This document shows positions 1 to 9,312 of a DNA stretch of 64,000 nt, piece by piece. Numbering within the stretch: position 1 is the first letter of the stretch; each line of letters begins with the position of its first letter. Origin of the DNA: Egicoccus halophilus (GTDB taxonomy: Bacteria; Actinomycetota; Nitriliruptoria; Nitriliruptorales; Nitriliruptoraceae); contig NZ_CP036250.1 in assembly GCF_004300825.1 (NCBI RefSeq), forward strand, positions 2,350,001 through 2,414,000, written 5' to 3'. Under the pieces are notes generated by a model. It saw nothing but the letters and a program-made list of their open reading frames with translations. It made no database searches and was not told where the DNA came from. The translations under genes were made by a program, and so were the position numbers.

Positions 1-887
1 TGCTCGTCCTCGGGCAACCGCGCCAGGGCGTACTCGTTGAGGGTCAGGCCGCGTCGCAGCGCTCGCTGGCGCAGTCGGATGTTGTGTGCCCGGGAACCGG
101 TGAAGTACAGCAGCGCCGCACCGAAGCTCTCCGGCGGGACGACCCGCAGATCGACCTGCACGCCTTCGGAGGTCAACACCGACGTCTTCGTCGCGCCGGA
201 CCCGATCACCGAGGCGATCTCCCCGAGGCCGAGGAACGCCTCGGTCACCGTGGCCGGGTCCCGGGACGCGACCAGCACGTCCAGGTCACCGATCGTCTCC
301 CGGAACCGGCGGACCGAGCCGGCGTAGGCCGCCTGCTCGACCGCGTCGAGCCGTTCGAGCGCCGCCACCAGCCGTTCCGCCAGCGGCTTGGCGACGTGCA
401 GGGGCACGCGGGTCTGCTTCGAGGACAGCCCCAGCTGTTCGATGGCGCGCCGCAGGTTGTCGGCGGTCTTCTCCCCCAGGCCCGGCAACGCGGCGATCCG
501 CCCGTCGTCGAGCGCGGCCCGCAGCGAGGGCAGGTCACGCACGCCGAGCAGTTCGTCGAGCAGGCCGATGGTCTTGGGCCCCAGGCCAGGCACCCGGAGC
601 AGCTCCTGCTTGCCCACCGGGTGCCGCGCCCGCAGCTCCTCCAGCTTGCGGATCGAGCCGGTGTCGACGTACTCACGGATCTTGTCCGCGGTCGACCGGC
701 CGATGCCCTTGAGCCCCGCCAGCTGACTCGCGCTCATCCGGGCCACCTCGCCCGTCTGCTGCTCGATCGACCGTTGGGCGTTCTGGTAGGCGCGGACCCG
801 GAACGCCTGGGGACTGCCCTCGTCGATCTCGCTGAGGACCGCGAGCTCGCCCAGCACCCGCGCCACGTCGGCGTTGCTCGGCAGCAC
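1..887 (-). CDS. polX: DNA polymerase/3'-5' exonuclease PolX (C-terminal part missing)
   Basis: Family X DNA polymerase, used in base-excision and gap-filling repair in the cytoplasm. The visible 295 residues hold a helical N-terminal 8-kDa-like domain, helix-hairpin-helix motifs (LKGIGRSTADKI near residue 61, then VPGLGPKT and LPGLGEKT), and the nucleotidyltransferase motif GDLDVLV at about 200-206 with its metal-binding aspartates. The reading frame runs off the left edge, so the rest of the palm/thumb and the PHP exonuclease domain expected in bacterial PolX are not visible. I chose the GTG at 887 because AAGGAGG lies six bases upstream (894-900). It is divergent from the next gene. The family call is firm; the presence of the PHP domain is inferred. 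Confidence 0.88.
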   Translation of the reverse strand, partial: MLPSNADVARVLGELAVLSEIDEGSPQAFRVRAYQNAQRSIEQQTGEVARMSASQLAGLKGIGRSTADKIREYVDTGSIRKLEELRARHPVGKQELLRVPGLGPKTIGLLDELLGVRDLPSLRAALDDGRIAALPGLGEKTADNLRRAIEQLGLSSKQTRVPLHVAKPLAERLVAALERLDAVEQAAYAGSVRRFRETIGDLDVLVASRDPATVTEAFLGLGEIASVIGSGATKTSVLTSEGVQVDLRVVPPESFGAALLYFTGSRAHNIRLRQRALRRGLTLNEYALARLPEDE

Positions 888-1043
888 CGTGACCCTCCTT
901 CAGCACCTGCGGATCGATCGCGAGCGCCCGACGTCGGCGGCTCGGTGGCTCGCCGCCCGAGCCTAGTGTGGTCGCGTCGTGTGCCACCGCGGCCGCCGGT
1001 CGGCGGCACGCGGGCGAGACCCCGACCGACGACGAGGTGCGAC

Positions 1044-1661
1044 GTGAAGCTGTACGCGGATCCCGGCCCCCGGCTCGCCACCCAGGTGGCGGGAGACCTC
1101 GCGGCCCTGGCCTCGGTGGTGGTCACCGTCCGGGTGGCCACGCGCCTGCGGGAGCAAGTACTCGGCTTCGGCGTCGCGGCCGACCGTGTGCAGTCCTCCG
1201 GGGAGCGGGTCAGCAGCGGCGCCTCGGCCGCCGGCACGGCACTCACCGACCTCCCGCTGGTCGGCGGTGCGCTCTCGGCTCCCTTCGAGGTCGTCGCCGA
1301 CGCCGGGCGCGACCTGGCCGCGGCGGGTTCCGAGGCCGGCGGCTCGCTCGACGGCCTGGCGGCGCTGTTGCCGGCGCTGCTCGTGGCCGTCGTCGTCGGC
1401 TACCTCGTCGCCCACTGGCTGCCCGCGCGGGTGGCCTGGGTCCGGGAGGTCGCCGAGGTCCAGCGGCTGGGGCACACCCCCGACGCCGATCGCCTCCTCG
1501 CCCATCGCGCGCTCGCGCGACGCCCGCTGCACGAACTGCGGCGCGACGGCGCCGACCCCGTCGCGGACCTCGCCGCGGGACACTGGACGTCCCTGGCCGA
1601 CCTCGAACGCCGTGCGCTGGGCCTCACGAGTCGCCCGGACCGACGGCGACCGATCGGCTGA
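1044..1661 (+). CDS. Small membrane protein, unknown function
   Basis: A 205-residue protein I do not recognise. It opens with an amphipathic stretch and a weakly hydrophobic segment (about residues 13-33, ALASVVVTVRVAT). A glycine/alanine/serine-rich middle follows, then a strong transmembrane segment at about 112-132 (LLPALLVAVVVGYLVAH) followed by a basic amphipathic C-terminal region (residues about 140-205), probably cytoplasmic. The GTG start is preceded by GACGAGG, about seven bases away. A TAGTGT hexamer at 964-969 could be its -10 box. It is divergent from polX and ends 28 bp from the convergent argH, so it is likely a single transcription unit. The gene is likely real because third codon positions are strongly G/C; its function is open. 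Confidence 0.6.
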   Translation: MKLYADPGPRLATQVAGDLAALASVVVTVRVATRLREQVLGFGVAADRVQSSGERVSSGASAAGTALTDLPLVGGALSAPFEVVADAGRDLAAAGSEAGGSLDGLAALLPALLVAVVVGYLVAHWLPARVAWVREVAEVQRLGHTPDADRLLAHRALARRPLHELRRDGADPVADLAAGHWTSLADLERRALGLTSRPDRRRPIG

Positions 1662-1689
1662 ACCGTCGATCCGGGCGCTCGTGCTCCGC

Positions 1690-3126
1690 TCAACCGAGCG
1701 AGCGGTTGACCGCGACCGCCTCCCGCGCCCGGGCCAGCTGCGCCCGCACCGACGCGGTGGCGGTCCCGAGGCTGCTGTCGCGACGGTCCACGGCCCGACG
1801 CGGGTCGAGCAGGGCGGCGACCTCGGTGTCCAGTGCCGGATGCGCCGCGGCCAGCTCCCGTGGGTCGAGCCCGTCGAGGTCGACCCCGTGTGACTCGGCG
1901 CGCCGGACCACCTCGCCGACCACCTCGTGGGCCTCGCGGAAGGGCACCCCGCGACGGACCAGCTCCTCGGCGAGGTCCGTGGCCAGCGCGAACCCGCCGA
2001 CGGAGGCCGCGGCGAGACGCTGCCGGTCGAACGTCAACGACGCGACCGTGCCGGTCATCGCCGGCAGCACCAGTCGTAGCGTGCCGACGGCGTCGAACAC
2101 CGGCTCCTTGTCCTCCTGCAGGTCCCGGTCGTAGGCCATCGGCAGCCCCTTGACCGTGGTCAGCAGCGACACCAGTGCGCCGACGACCCGGCCGGCCTTG
2201 CCGCGGACCAGCTCGGCGACGTCCGGATTGCGCTTCTGCGGCATGATCGAGGACCCGGTCGAGAACGCGTCACCGACGGTGGCGAACCCGAACTCGGAGG
2301 TGGCCCAGAGCACGACCTCCTCCCCGAGCCGCGACAGGTGCACCGCCAGGATCGCGCACGCCGAGAGCACCTCGAGGGCGAAGTCCCGCGAGGCGACCGC
2401 ATCCATCGAGTTCTCGGTCACCCGGGCGAACCCGAGGTGCTCGGCGTAGGCGGCCGGATCGAGGCCGAGCGTCGTGCCGGCCAGCGCCCCGGAGCCCAGC
2501 ACGGAGGCGTCCAGCCGCTCGCGCGCGTCGCGCAATCGCCCGGCATCGCGGTCGAGCATCCACACGTAGGCCAGCAGGTGGTGCGAGAGCAGCACCGGTT
2601 GCCCCCGCTGCACGTGCGTGTAGCCGGGGGCCAGCCAGTCGAGGTGCGCCTCGGCCTGGTCCGCCAACGCCGCCTGCAGCGCCGCGACCAGCGACACCAG
2701 TTCGTCGCAGGCGTCACGGCACCACAGCCGCAGGTCGTTGGCGATCTGGTCGTTGCGGCTCCGTCCCGCCCGCAGCTTGCCGCCCAGCGGGCCGAGGTCC
2801 TCGACCAGCCAGCGCTCGATCGCGCCGTGGACGTCCTCGTCGGTGGGCAGGAAGGGGAACGCATCGCGGACGAACAACGCCGCACACCGGTCCAGTGCGT
2901 CGAGCATGCGCGCCAGCTCGTCGGCGTCGAGCACCCCGATGCGGTGCAGCTCGGCGGCGTGCGCCCGCGACCCGGCGAGGTCCTGTCGCCACAACGCCCG
3001 GTCGAACGCGGTCGAGACGCCGAGCCGCCACGCCGCCTCGTCGGGTCCGGTGGTGAACCGGCCGCCCCACAGGCGGCCGGCGTCCGTGGCGTCGGCGTCG
3101 TTCGGCCCGGTGCGATCGGGGCTCAC
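1690..3126 (-). CDS. argH: Argininosuccinate lyase
   Basis: Last enzyme of arginine synthesis: splits argininosuccinate into arginine and fumarate, as a cytoplasmic homotetramer of the fumarase/aspartase superfamily. The 478-residue protein starts with LWGGRF near residue 16. It has SRNDQIAND near 110, the THVQRGQPV substrate region, and the superfamily signature GSSIMPQKRNPD near 290. The GTG start overlaps the argG stop by four bases (GTGA), so translation is probably coupled; longer readings of this frame run through argG and are not real. It is the last gene of the arg cluster and faces the convergent membrane-protein gene. Confidence 0.97.
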   Translation of the reverse strand: MSPDRTGPNDADATDAGRLWGGRFTTGPDEAAWRLGVSTAFDRALWRQDLAGSRAHAAELHRIGVLDADELARMLDALDRCAALFVRDAFPFLPTDEDVHGAIERWLVEDLGPLGGKLRAGRSRNDQIANDLRLWCRDACDELVSLVAALQAALADQAEAHLDWLAPGYTHVQRGQPVLLSHHLLAYVWMLDRDAGRLRDARERLDASVLGSGALAGTTLGLDPAAYAEHLGFARVTENSMDAVASRDFALEVLSACAILAVHLSRLGEEVVLWATSEFGFATVGDAFSTGSSIMPQKRNPDVAELVRGKAGRVVGALVSLLTTVKGLPMAYDRDLQEDKEPVFDAVGTLRLVLPAMTGTVASLTFDRQRLAAASVGGFALATDLAEELVRRGVPFREAHEVVGEVVRRAESHGVDLDGLDPRELAAAHPALDTEVAALLDPRRAVDRRDSSLGTATASVRAQLARAREAVAVNRSLG

Positions 3127-4343
3127 AGGCGGTCGCCCTGCTGGGTGGCCCGGGCGGCCCAGGTCTTGAGCGGCAGACCCCACAGCTTGACGAACCCCTC
3201 GGCCAGCGACTGGTCGAACTGGTCCTCGGCGTCGTAGGTGGCCATCTCGTACTGGTAGAGCCCCGAGTCGGCGCTGCGCCGCCCGACGACCGTGGCGTGA
3301 CCCTTGAACAGCTCCAGGCGCACCTCGCCGTTGACGTACCGGTTGGCCTCGTCCATGAACGCGTCGAGCGCCTTCTTCAGCGGCCCCCACCACAGGCCGT
3401 TGTAGATCAGCTGCGCGTAGCGGCCCTCCTCGGAGCGCTTGTGCTCGGCGAGCTCCTGCTCGAGACACAGGTCCTCGAGGTCGCGGTGGGCGGTGAGCAG
3501 CGCGATCGCGCCGGGGCACTCGTAGATCTCGCGGCTCTTGATCCCGACGAGCCGGTCCTCGATCATGTCGATGCGTCCGACCCCGTGCGCTCCGGCGCGG
3601 GCGTCGAGCTGCGCCACCAGCTCGGCCAGGGGCAGCCGCTCGCCGTCGAGAGTGACGGGCACGCCGTGCTCGAAGGCGACGACGAGCTCCTCGGGCGCGT
3701 CGGGCGCGTCCTTGACGCTGACGGTGCGCTCGAAGACGTCCTCGGGCGGCGCGGCCCACGGGTCCTCGAGGATGCCGCACTCGGCGGTGCGGCCCCAGGC
3801 GTTCTCGTCGATGGAGTACGGCGAGCTCTTCGACTTCACCGGGATCGGGATCCCACGCTCGTTGGCCCAGTCGATCGCGGCGTCGCGCGTGAGACCCCAC
3901 TCACGGATCGGCGCGATGGTGTCGAGGTCGGGAGCCAGGCACATCGTGCCGACCTCGAAGCGGACCTGGTCGTTGCCCTTGCCCGTGCAGCCGTGGGCGA
4001 CGCCGGCGGCGCCGGTCTCGCGGGCGACCCGGACGAGGTGCTTGACGATCAGGGGGCGTGACAGGGCGGACACGAGCGGGTACTTGCCCATGTACATCGC
4101 GTTGGCCTTCAGGGCCGGCTGGATGAACTCGGTCGCGAACTCGTCGCGGGCGTCGACGACGACCGACTCGACCGCGCCGCAGTCCAGGCCGCGCTGACGG
4201 ATCTCGTCGAGGTCGTCGACCCCCTGGCCGACGTCGACCGCACAGGCGACGACCTCGACGTCCTTGTGCTCGCGCATCCACTGGATGGCGACGGAGGTGT
4301 CGAGCCCGCCGGAGTAGGCGAGGACGATCCGGGGCTTGCTCAT
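3123..4343 (-). CDS. argG: Argininosuccinate synthase
   Basis: Joins citrulline and aspartate using ATP to make argininosuccinate. The 406-residue protein has the N-type ATP pyrophosphatase P-loop AYSGGLDTS at residues 9-17. The second signature GCTGKGNDQVRF lies near 117-128, and SPYSIDENAWGR in the middle is the usual substrate-binding region. Length matches the family (about 400). The ATG start has GTAGGAG seven to eight bases upstream. It overlaps argH by four bases, and 102 bp separate it from argR upstream. Confidence 0.97.
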   Translation of the reverse strand: MSKPRIVLAYSGGLDTSVAIQWMREHKDVEVVACAVDVGQGVDDLDEIRQRGLDCGAVESVVVDARDEFATEFIQPALKANAMYMGKYPLVSALSRPLIVKHLVRVARETGAAGVAHGCTGKGNDQVRFEVGTMCLAPDLDTIAPIREWGLTRDAAIDWANERGIPIPVKSKSSPYSIDENAWGRTAECGILEDPWAAPPEDVFERTVSVKDAPDAPEELVVAFEHGVPVTLDGERLPLAELVAQLDARAGAHGVGRIDMIEDRLVGIKSREIYECPGAIALLTAHRDLEDLCLEQELAEHKRSEEGRYAQLIYNGLWWGPLKKALDAFMDEANRYVNGEVRLELFKGHATVVGRRSADSGLYQYEMATYDAEDQFDQSLAEGFVKLWGLPLKTWAARATQQGDRL

Positions 4344-4445
4344 GGTGGCTCCTACGGGGTGGCGGTCGGGAGGTCGAGCGATGCGGATGCGGGTCCGGCT
4401 GGCTGGCCGGCAGGTCGGGGCGGGGTGGCTGGCCGGCGCCAGCGG

Positions 4446-4934
4446 TCAGGCCGGGGAGTGCTCCCCGGTCGGTGTCAGGCCGGCACGTCGGCGCAGCTGT
4501 GCGGCCAGTTCGGTGCCCGGCAGCGTCTCTGCGGCGACCACCAGCACGGTGTCGTCGCCGGAGACGGTCGCCAGGACCCCGTCGAGCTCCGCCAGGTCGA
4601 TGGCCGAGGCGACCGGGTGGGCACAGGCCGGCGGCGTGCGCAGGACGGCGAGGTTGCCGCTGGAGGCCACCGACACCACGAACTGTCGCAGGGTCTCGTC
4701 GAGGCGGCCGCGCGCCGAGCCGGGGCCGGGGTCGACCGCCAGCCGGTAGACGAGGGCGCCGTCGGCGCCACGCACCTTGATCGCGCCGAGCTCGTCGAGG
4801 TCGCGGCTGACGGTGGCCTGGTGGGCGTCGAGCCCGCGGTCGGCCAGGGCCGCCCGCACCTCGGCCTGGGAACCGAGGTCGGTCGAGGTGATCAGTTCGC
4901 GCAGCAGCTGCTGCCGTCGTCGCTTGTCGGCCAT
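4446..4934 (-). CDS. argR: Arginine repressor ArgR
   Basis: Hexameric arginine-dependent transcription factor that represses arginine biosynthetic genes. The 162-residue protein has an N-terminal winged helix (residues about 5-75, with SQAEVRAALADRG and QATVSRDLDELGAIKV) and a C-terminal arginine-binding/oligomerisation domain. That domain ends in GDDTVLVVAAE, the usual 'GDDT' signature. I took the ATG at 4934, which gives the standard MADKRRRQ start; longer frame extensions lie inside argF. It sits inside the operon it is expected to control, 11 bp after argF. Its likely operator is the repeated TGCA array in front of argC. Confidence 0.95.
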   Translation of the reverse strand: MADKRRRQQLLRELITSTDLGSQAEVRAALADRGLDAHQATVSRDLDELGAIKVRGADGALVYRLAVDPGPGSARGRLDETLRQFVVSVASSGNLAVLRTPPACAHPVASAIDLAELDGVLATVSGDDTVLVVAAETLPGTELAAQLRRRAGLTPTGEHSPA

Positions 4935-4945
4935 GTGCGCGCTCC

Positions 4946-5890
4946 TCAGGCCAGCAGGCCGGCGAGCAGCGCCTTCTGGGCGTGCAACCGGTTCTCGGCC
5001 TGGTCGAACACCCGTGAGGCGGGTCCGTCGATGACCTCGGCGGTGACCTCCTCGCCGCGGTGGGCCGGCAGGCAGTGCAGGAAGACCGCGTCGGTGGCGG
5101 CGTGCGCCAGCAGCTGTTCGGTGACGCGGTAGGGCACGAACCGTGCGGCCCGCTCCGCGGCCTCGGCCTCCTGCCCCATCGAGGCCCACACGTCGGTGTA
5201 GACCGCGTCGGCGCCGGCGACGGCCGCGACGGGATCGGTGGTGACCTCGATGGTCGCGCCGGTGTCGGCGGCCAGCTGCCGGGCGCGCGTGACGATCCCG
5301 GCGTCGGGGGCGTGCCCCTCGGGGTGACCGACGCGCACGGACAGGCCGACCTTGGCGCCCGCGAGCAGCAGGGAGTGCGCCACGTTGTTGCCGTCGCCGA
5401 CGTACGCCAGTGCGCGGCCGTGGAAGTCGCCGTGGGCCTCACGGAAGGTCTGCAGGTCGGCGACCGCCTGGCACGGGTGCTCGAGGTCGGTCAGGGCGTT
5501 GACCACCGGGATGCTCGCGCCGTCGGCGAGCTCCTCGAGGCGCTGCTGGGCGAAGGTGCGCACCACGATCGCGTGGACGTAGCGGGAGAGCACCGCCCCG
5601 GTGTCGGCGACCGTCTCGCCGCGGCCGAGCTGGAGCTCCGCCGACGACAACGGCAGCGGCTGGCCACCGAGCTCGGTGACCGCCACCTGGAACGACACCC
5701 GGGTGCGCGTCGAGGGCTTCTCGAACAGCAGGGCGACGGTGCGCCCGCGCAGCGCCCCGTGGGCCAGGTCGGAGTCCGCGGCCAGCCGCTCGCCCCGGTC
5801 GGCCTTGAGCCGGTCCGCGACGTCGAGCACCTGGAGCAACTGCTCGGCCGACAGGTCGTCGATGGAGAGCAGGTCGTCGGGAAAGGGCAT
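4946..5890 (-). CDS. argF: Ornithine carbamoyltransferase
   Basis: Transfers the carbamoyl group from carbamoyl phosphate to ornithine, giving citrulline. The 314-residue protein has the carbamoyl-phosphate site STRTR at 60-64, the HPCQ motif at 138-141 and HCLPAHRG at 272-279 (the ornithine loop, which separates OTCase from aspartate carbamoyltransferase). The ATG start gives the common MPFPDDLLSIDDLS beginning; longer readings run back into argD. It lies 1 bp after the argD stop. Its substrate carbamoyl phosphate is made by CarAB, encoded at the other end of the window. Confidence 0.97.
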   Translation of the reverse strand: MPFPDDLLSIDDLSAEQLLQVLDVADRLKADRGERLAADSDLAHGALRGRTVALLFEKPSTRTRVSFQVAVTELGGQPLPLSSAELQLGRGETVADTGAVLSRYVHAIVVRTFAQQRLEELADGASIPVVNALTDLEHPCQAVADLQTFREAHGDFHGRALAYVGDGNNVAHSLLLAGAKVGLSVRVGHPEGHAPDAGIVTRARQLAADTGATIEVTTDPVAAVAGADAVYTDVWASMGQEAEAAERAARFVPYRVTEQLLAHAATDAVFLHCLPAHRGEEVTAEVIDGPASRVFDQAENRLHAQKALLAGLLA

Positions 5891-5891
5891 G

Positions 5892-7121
5892 TCAGACCTC
5901 CTGGATCGCGGACGGCTCGGCGACGGCCGCGAGCGCCTCGGCCAGCACCTTGAGCGCCTGGTCGAGTTCCTGCCGGCTGACCGTGAGCGGCGGGGCGAGG
6001 CGGACGACGTCGGGCGCGACGGCGTTGACGACCAGCAGCCGCTCACCACAGGCGGCCTCGACCGCCGCGGCCACCGGGGCGTCGAGTTCGAGCCCGAGCA
6101 GCAGCCCCCGGCCACGGACCCCGCTGGCGTACGGGGTCGTTCCGACCAGTGCCTCGAGTCCCTGGCGCAGCCGACGCGCCCGGGTGCGGGCGGCGGGCAG
6201 GATCCCGTCCGTCGTGATCGTGTCGATCACGGCGTTGGCCGCGGCGCAGGTGACCGGGTTACCGCCGAAGGTGGTGCCGTGCTCGCCCGTGCCCAGCGCG
6301 TCGGCGGCAGCCCCCCGTGCGACGCACGCCCCGATCGGCAGGCCGTTGGCCAGTGCCTTGGCCATCGTCACCACGTCGGGAACCACCGGGGTGTCCTGGA
6401 ACGCGAACCACGGGCCGGTGCGGCCGATCCCGGTCTGGACCTCGTCCACGATCAGCAGCGCCCCGACGGCGTCACAGGCCTCGCGGGCGGCCGCCAGCAC
6501 CTCCTCGGCGACCGGGCGGACGCCGCCCTCGCCCTGCACGACCTCGAGCAGGACGGCGCAGGTGTCCTGCGTGACCGCGCGGCGCAACGCTGCGACGTCG
6601 TCGTACGGGACGTGGTCGACGAAGCCGGCCAGTGGCGCGAACGGCAGGTGCTTGGCCGGCTGCCCGGTCGCCTCGAGGGTCGCCAACGTGCGGCCGTGGA
6701 AGGAGCCCTCGAGGGTCACGATCCGGGTCTTGTCGGCGTGCTGACGCTTGCCGTGTCGACGGGCGAGCTTGATCGCGGCCTCGTTGGCGGTCGCGCCGCA
6801 CTGGGCGAAGAAGACCTTCGCGTCGTCCCACGCGAGGATGCGGCTCAACCGCTCGGCCAGCGCCACCGCCGGCTCGGTGACGAACAGGTTCGAGGTGTGC
6901 ACCAGCGCGCCGGCCTGCTCGGCGACGGCAGCCGTCACGGCCGGGTGGGCGTGGCCGAGGTTGGTCACCCCCAGGCCGCACAGGAAGTCGAGGTGGACGC
7001 GCCCCTCGAGGTCGAACAGCGCCGTCCCCTTGCCACGGACGAACGCCGCCCTCGGTGCCGGGTAGGTCGCCATCAGGTGCGCGGCGGCCCGCTCGGTCAA
7101 CTGCTGACTGGGGGTGCTCAC
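5892..7121 (-). CDS. argD: Acetylornithine aminotransferase
   Basis: PLP-dependent class III aminotransferase that makes N-acetylornithine from N-acetylglutamate semialdehyde. The 409-residue protein has the pattern GATANEAAIKLAR (about 109-121), the IVDEVQTGIGRTG PLP-binding stretch, and Lys255 in TMAKALANG as the predicted Schiff-base lysine. Start is GTG at 7121, overlapping the argB stop by four bases. Some ArgD enzymes also act as succinyldiaminopimelate aminotransferase, which cannot be told from sequence here. Confidence 0.96.
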   Translation of the reverse strand: MSTPSQQLTERAAAHLMATYPAPRAAFVRGKGTALFDLEGRVHLDFLCGLGVTNLGHAHPAVTAAVAEQAGALVHTSNLFVTEPAVALAERLSRILAWDDAKVFFAQCGATANEAAIKLARRHGKRQHADKTRIVTLEGSFHGRTLATLEATGQPAKHLPFAPLAGFVDHVPYDDVAALRRAVTQDTCAVLLEVVQGEGGVRPVAEEVLAAAREACDAVGALLIVDEVQTGIGRTGPWFAFQDTPVVPDVVTMAKALANGLPIGACVARGAAADALGTGEHGTTFGGNPVTCAAANAVIDTITTDGILPAARTRARRLRQGLEALVGTTPYASGVRGRGLLLGLELDAPVAAAVEAACGERLLVVNAVAPDVVRLAPPLTVSRQELDQALKVLAEALAAVAEPSAIQEV

Positions 7122-8041
7122 GACGGTCCTCCGGCGGTGATCATGGTCCCGACGCCCTCGTCGGTGAAGATCTCGATCAGCACCGCGTGCAGGACGCGGC
7201 CGTCGAGGATGTGTGCCTGCGGCACGCCCTCGCCGATGGCGCGCACGATGGAGCGGACCTTGGGCCGCATGCCCTCGTGCAGCTCGCCGGCGTCGAGCAT
7301 CCCCTGGAGGCCGTCGGCCGACACCTCGCTCATCAGGCTCTGTCGTTCGGGGTCGCCGAAGTCCTGGTAGAGGCCTTCCACGTCGGTGAGGTAGACCAGC
7401 TTCGAGGCACCGAGCGCGGCCGCGATCGCCCCGGCGGCGAGGTCGGCGTTGACGTTGCGTTCGTGCCCGTCCGCGTCCCGGCCCACGGTGGCGACCACCG
7501 GCAGGAACCCGTCACCGAGCAACTCGTCGAGGTAGCCGGTGTCGACCCGCTCGACCTCGCCCACCAGCCCGAGGTCCTCGCCCTGCGGACCGACGGCCGG
7601 TCGCACCTGCAGCAGCCCGGCGTCGGTCCCGGCGACGCCGACCGCCGGCGCACCGGCGGCCTGCACCAGGCCGACCAGCTCCGGATTGACCTGGCCGAGC
7701 AACGACATGCGCACGACGTCCATCATGGCCTCGTCGGTGACACGCAGGCCGCCGACGAAGGCGGACGAGACCCCGAGCTGCCCGGCCAGTGCACTGATCT
7801 GCGGACCGCCGCCGTGGACGATCACCGGGCGCAGACCCACGAACTGCAGCAGCGCCACGTCGGCGGCGAACGAACGCTTGAGCTCGTCGTCCACCATCGC
7901 GTTGCCGCCGTACTTGATGACGACCGTCTGTCCGTGGAAACGGGTGATCCACGGCAGGGCCTCGCGCAGCACGGCGGCCTTGCCCTGTGCGGCGACGACC
8001 CGCTCGTGGGCGGGACCGGTCTCGGTGGTCGGGCTGGTCAT
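7118..8041 (-). CDS. argB: Acetylglutamate kinase
   Basis: Phosphorylates N-acetylglutamate, usually the arginine-feedback step. The amino-acid kinase fold is clear: VIKYGGNAM near the N-terminus, the VHGGGPQIS glycine loop, NVNADLAAGAIAAALGA, and a C-terminal LIEIFTDEGVGTMI that closes as in typical ArgB. I prefer the ATG at 8041 (307 residues), since GAGAG lies a few bases upstream; a GTG at 8062 would add seven residues but has no Shine-Dalgarno. The extended N-terminal helix before the kinase core is the feature linked in this family to hexameric, arginine-sensitive enzymes; sensitivity here is inferred. Confidence 0.95.
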   Translation of the reverse strand: MTSPTTETGPAHERVVAAQGKAAVLREALPWITRFHGQTVVIKYGGNAMVDDELKRSFAADVALLQFVGLRPVIVHGGGPQISALAGQLGVSSAFVGGLRVTDEAMMDVVRMSLLGQVNPELVGLVQAAGAPAVGVAGTDAGLLQVRPAVGPQGEDLGLVGEVERVDTGYLDELLGDGFLPVVATVGRDADGHERNVNADLAAGAIAAALGASKLVYLTDVEGLYQDFGDPERQSLMSEVSADGLQGMLDAGELHEGMRPKVRSIVRAIGEGVPQAHILDGRVLHAVLIEIFTDEGVGTMITAGGPS

Positions 8042-8094
8042 GGTCGGCTCTCTCGAGGGCACGGGGACGACCGGCGGGCCGGCGCGCTGCCGCG

Positions 8095-9312
8095 TCAGGT
8101 GGTGTACTCGGCGTTGAACCGCACGTACTCGGGCGTGAGGTCACACGTCAGGACGGTCGCGGCCGCGTCGCCGCTACCGAGGTCGACCTCGATCGACACC
8201 TCGGGTTGCTGCATGGCCACCGCGGCCTGACCGCGGTCGAACGTGGCGGCCACCCCGAACCGGCACACCGTGATCCCGCCGCAACGGACGCTGACCCGCC
8301 GGGGGTCGAAGTCGACCCTCGCGTTGCCCATCGCCATCAGGATGCGGCCCCAGTTCGGGTCGGCCCCGTGCAGTGCGGCGCGGACCAGCAGGGAGGTGGC
8401 GACCGCGCGCGCCAGCGTCTCCGCATCCGCCTCGGTGGCGGCCTGACGGACCGTCACCGCGGCGACCCGGGTCGCGCCCTCGCCGTCGCTCACCACCGCG
8501 TGGGCCAGGTCGGCACACACCGCGGCGACGCCGCGAGCGAGGGTGTCGAGCCCGGGAGGACGGGCGGCGGCGCCGCTGGCCAGCAGGGCGACCGTGTCGC
8601 TGGTGGACCCGTCACCGTCGACGCTGATGCGGTTGAACGTCCGGGAGACCGCCGCACGCAGCAGCTGACGTCCGACCGGACCGCTCAGCGGCGCGTCGGT
8701 GGTGACCACGACCAGCAGGGTCGCCATGGCGGGTTCGATCATCCCCACGCCCTTGGCCATCCCGCCGACGACGCAGCTGCCCTGCTCGTCGCTGACCCGG
8801 TAGGCGACCTGCTTGGTGCGCGTGTCGGTGGTCAGCATGGCGTGCGCCGCAGCGTCCCCACCGTCGCGGGTGAGACCTGCGGCCAGCGCGGGCAGCGCGG
8901 CCTCGATCCGTTGCACGGGCAGCGGGACGCCGATGACCCCGGTCGACATCACCAGCACGTCCTGCGACAGCAGCCCCAGCTGCTCCGCGGTCGCGTCGGC
9001 CAGCCGCTGCGCGTGCGCCTCACCCTCGGGGGTGCACACGTTGGCGTTGCCGGCGTTGATCACGATCGCCTGCGCCCGACCGTTGGCGACGTGCCGGTCG
9101 GTGAGGTGGCAGGCCGGCGCCTTGACGAGGTTGGTGGTCGTGACCGCGGCCGCACCGGCCGGCACGTCGGCCACCACCAGGGCCAGGTCCGGCCGACCGG
9201 AGGCCTTCACGCCGCTGGCCACGCCGCCCGCCCGGAAGCCGTCGGCGGCCGTCGCCCCACCGGGCACGGGCGTCAGCCCGGAGCGGTCCTGCGGACCCCA
9301 GTCGCCGATCAC
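8095..9312 (-). CDS. argJ: Ornithine acetyltransferase / N-acetylglutamate synthase
   Basis: Recycles the acetyl group from N-acetylornithine to glutamate; bifunctional members also make N-acetylglutamate from acetyl-CoA. The 405-residue precursor carries the autocleavage site MIEPAMATLL with predicted nucleophile Thr198. It also has AIVINAGNANVCT in the alpha part, and GADPNWGRI and YVRFNAEYTT at the end of the beta part. The GTG start overlaps the argC stop by four bases. The presence of argJ means the cyclic acetyl pathway is used; no argA or argE appears in this window. Confidence 0.96.
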   Translation of the reverse strand: MIGDWGPQDRSGLTPVPGGATAADGFRAGGVASGVKASGRPDLALVVADVPAGAAAVTTTNLVKAPACHLTDRHVANGRAQAIVINAGNANVCTPEGEAHAQRLADATAEQLGLLSQDVLVMSTGVIGVPLPVQRIEAALPALAAGLTRDGGDAAAHAMLTTDTRTKQVAYRVSDEQGSCVVGGMAKGVGMIEPAMATLLVVVTTDAPLSGPVGRQLLRAAVSRTFNRISVDGDGSTSDTVALLASGAAARPPGLDTLARGVAAVCADLAHAVVSDGEGATRVAAVTVRQAATEADAETLARAVATSLLVRAALHGADPNWGRILMAMGNARVDFDPRRVSVRCGGITVCRFGVAATFDRGQAAVAMQQPEVSIEVDLGSGDAAATVLTCDLTPEYVRFNAEYTT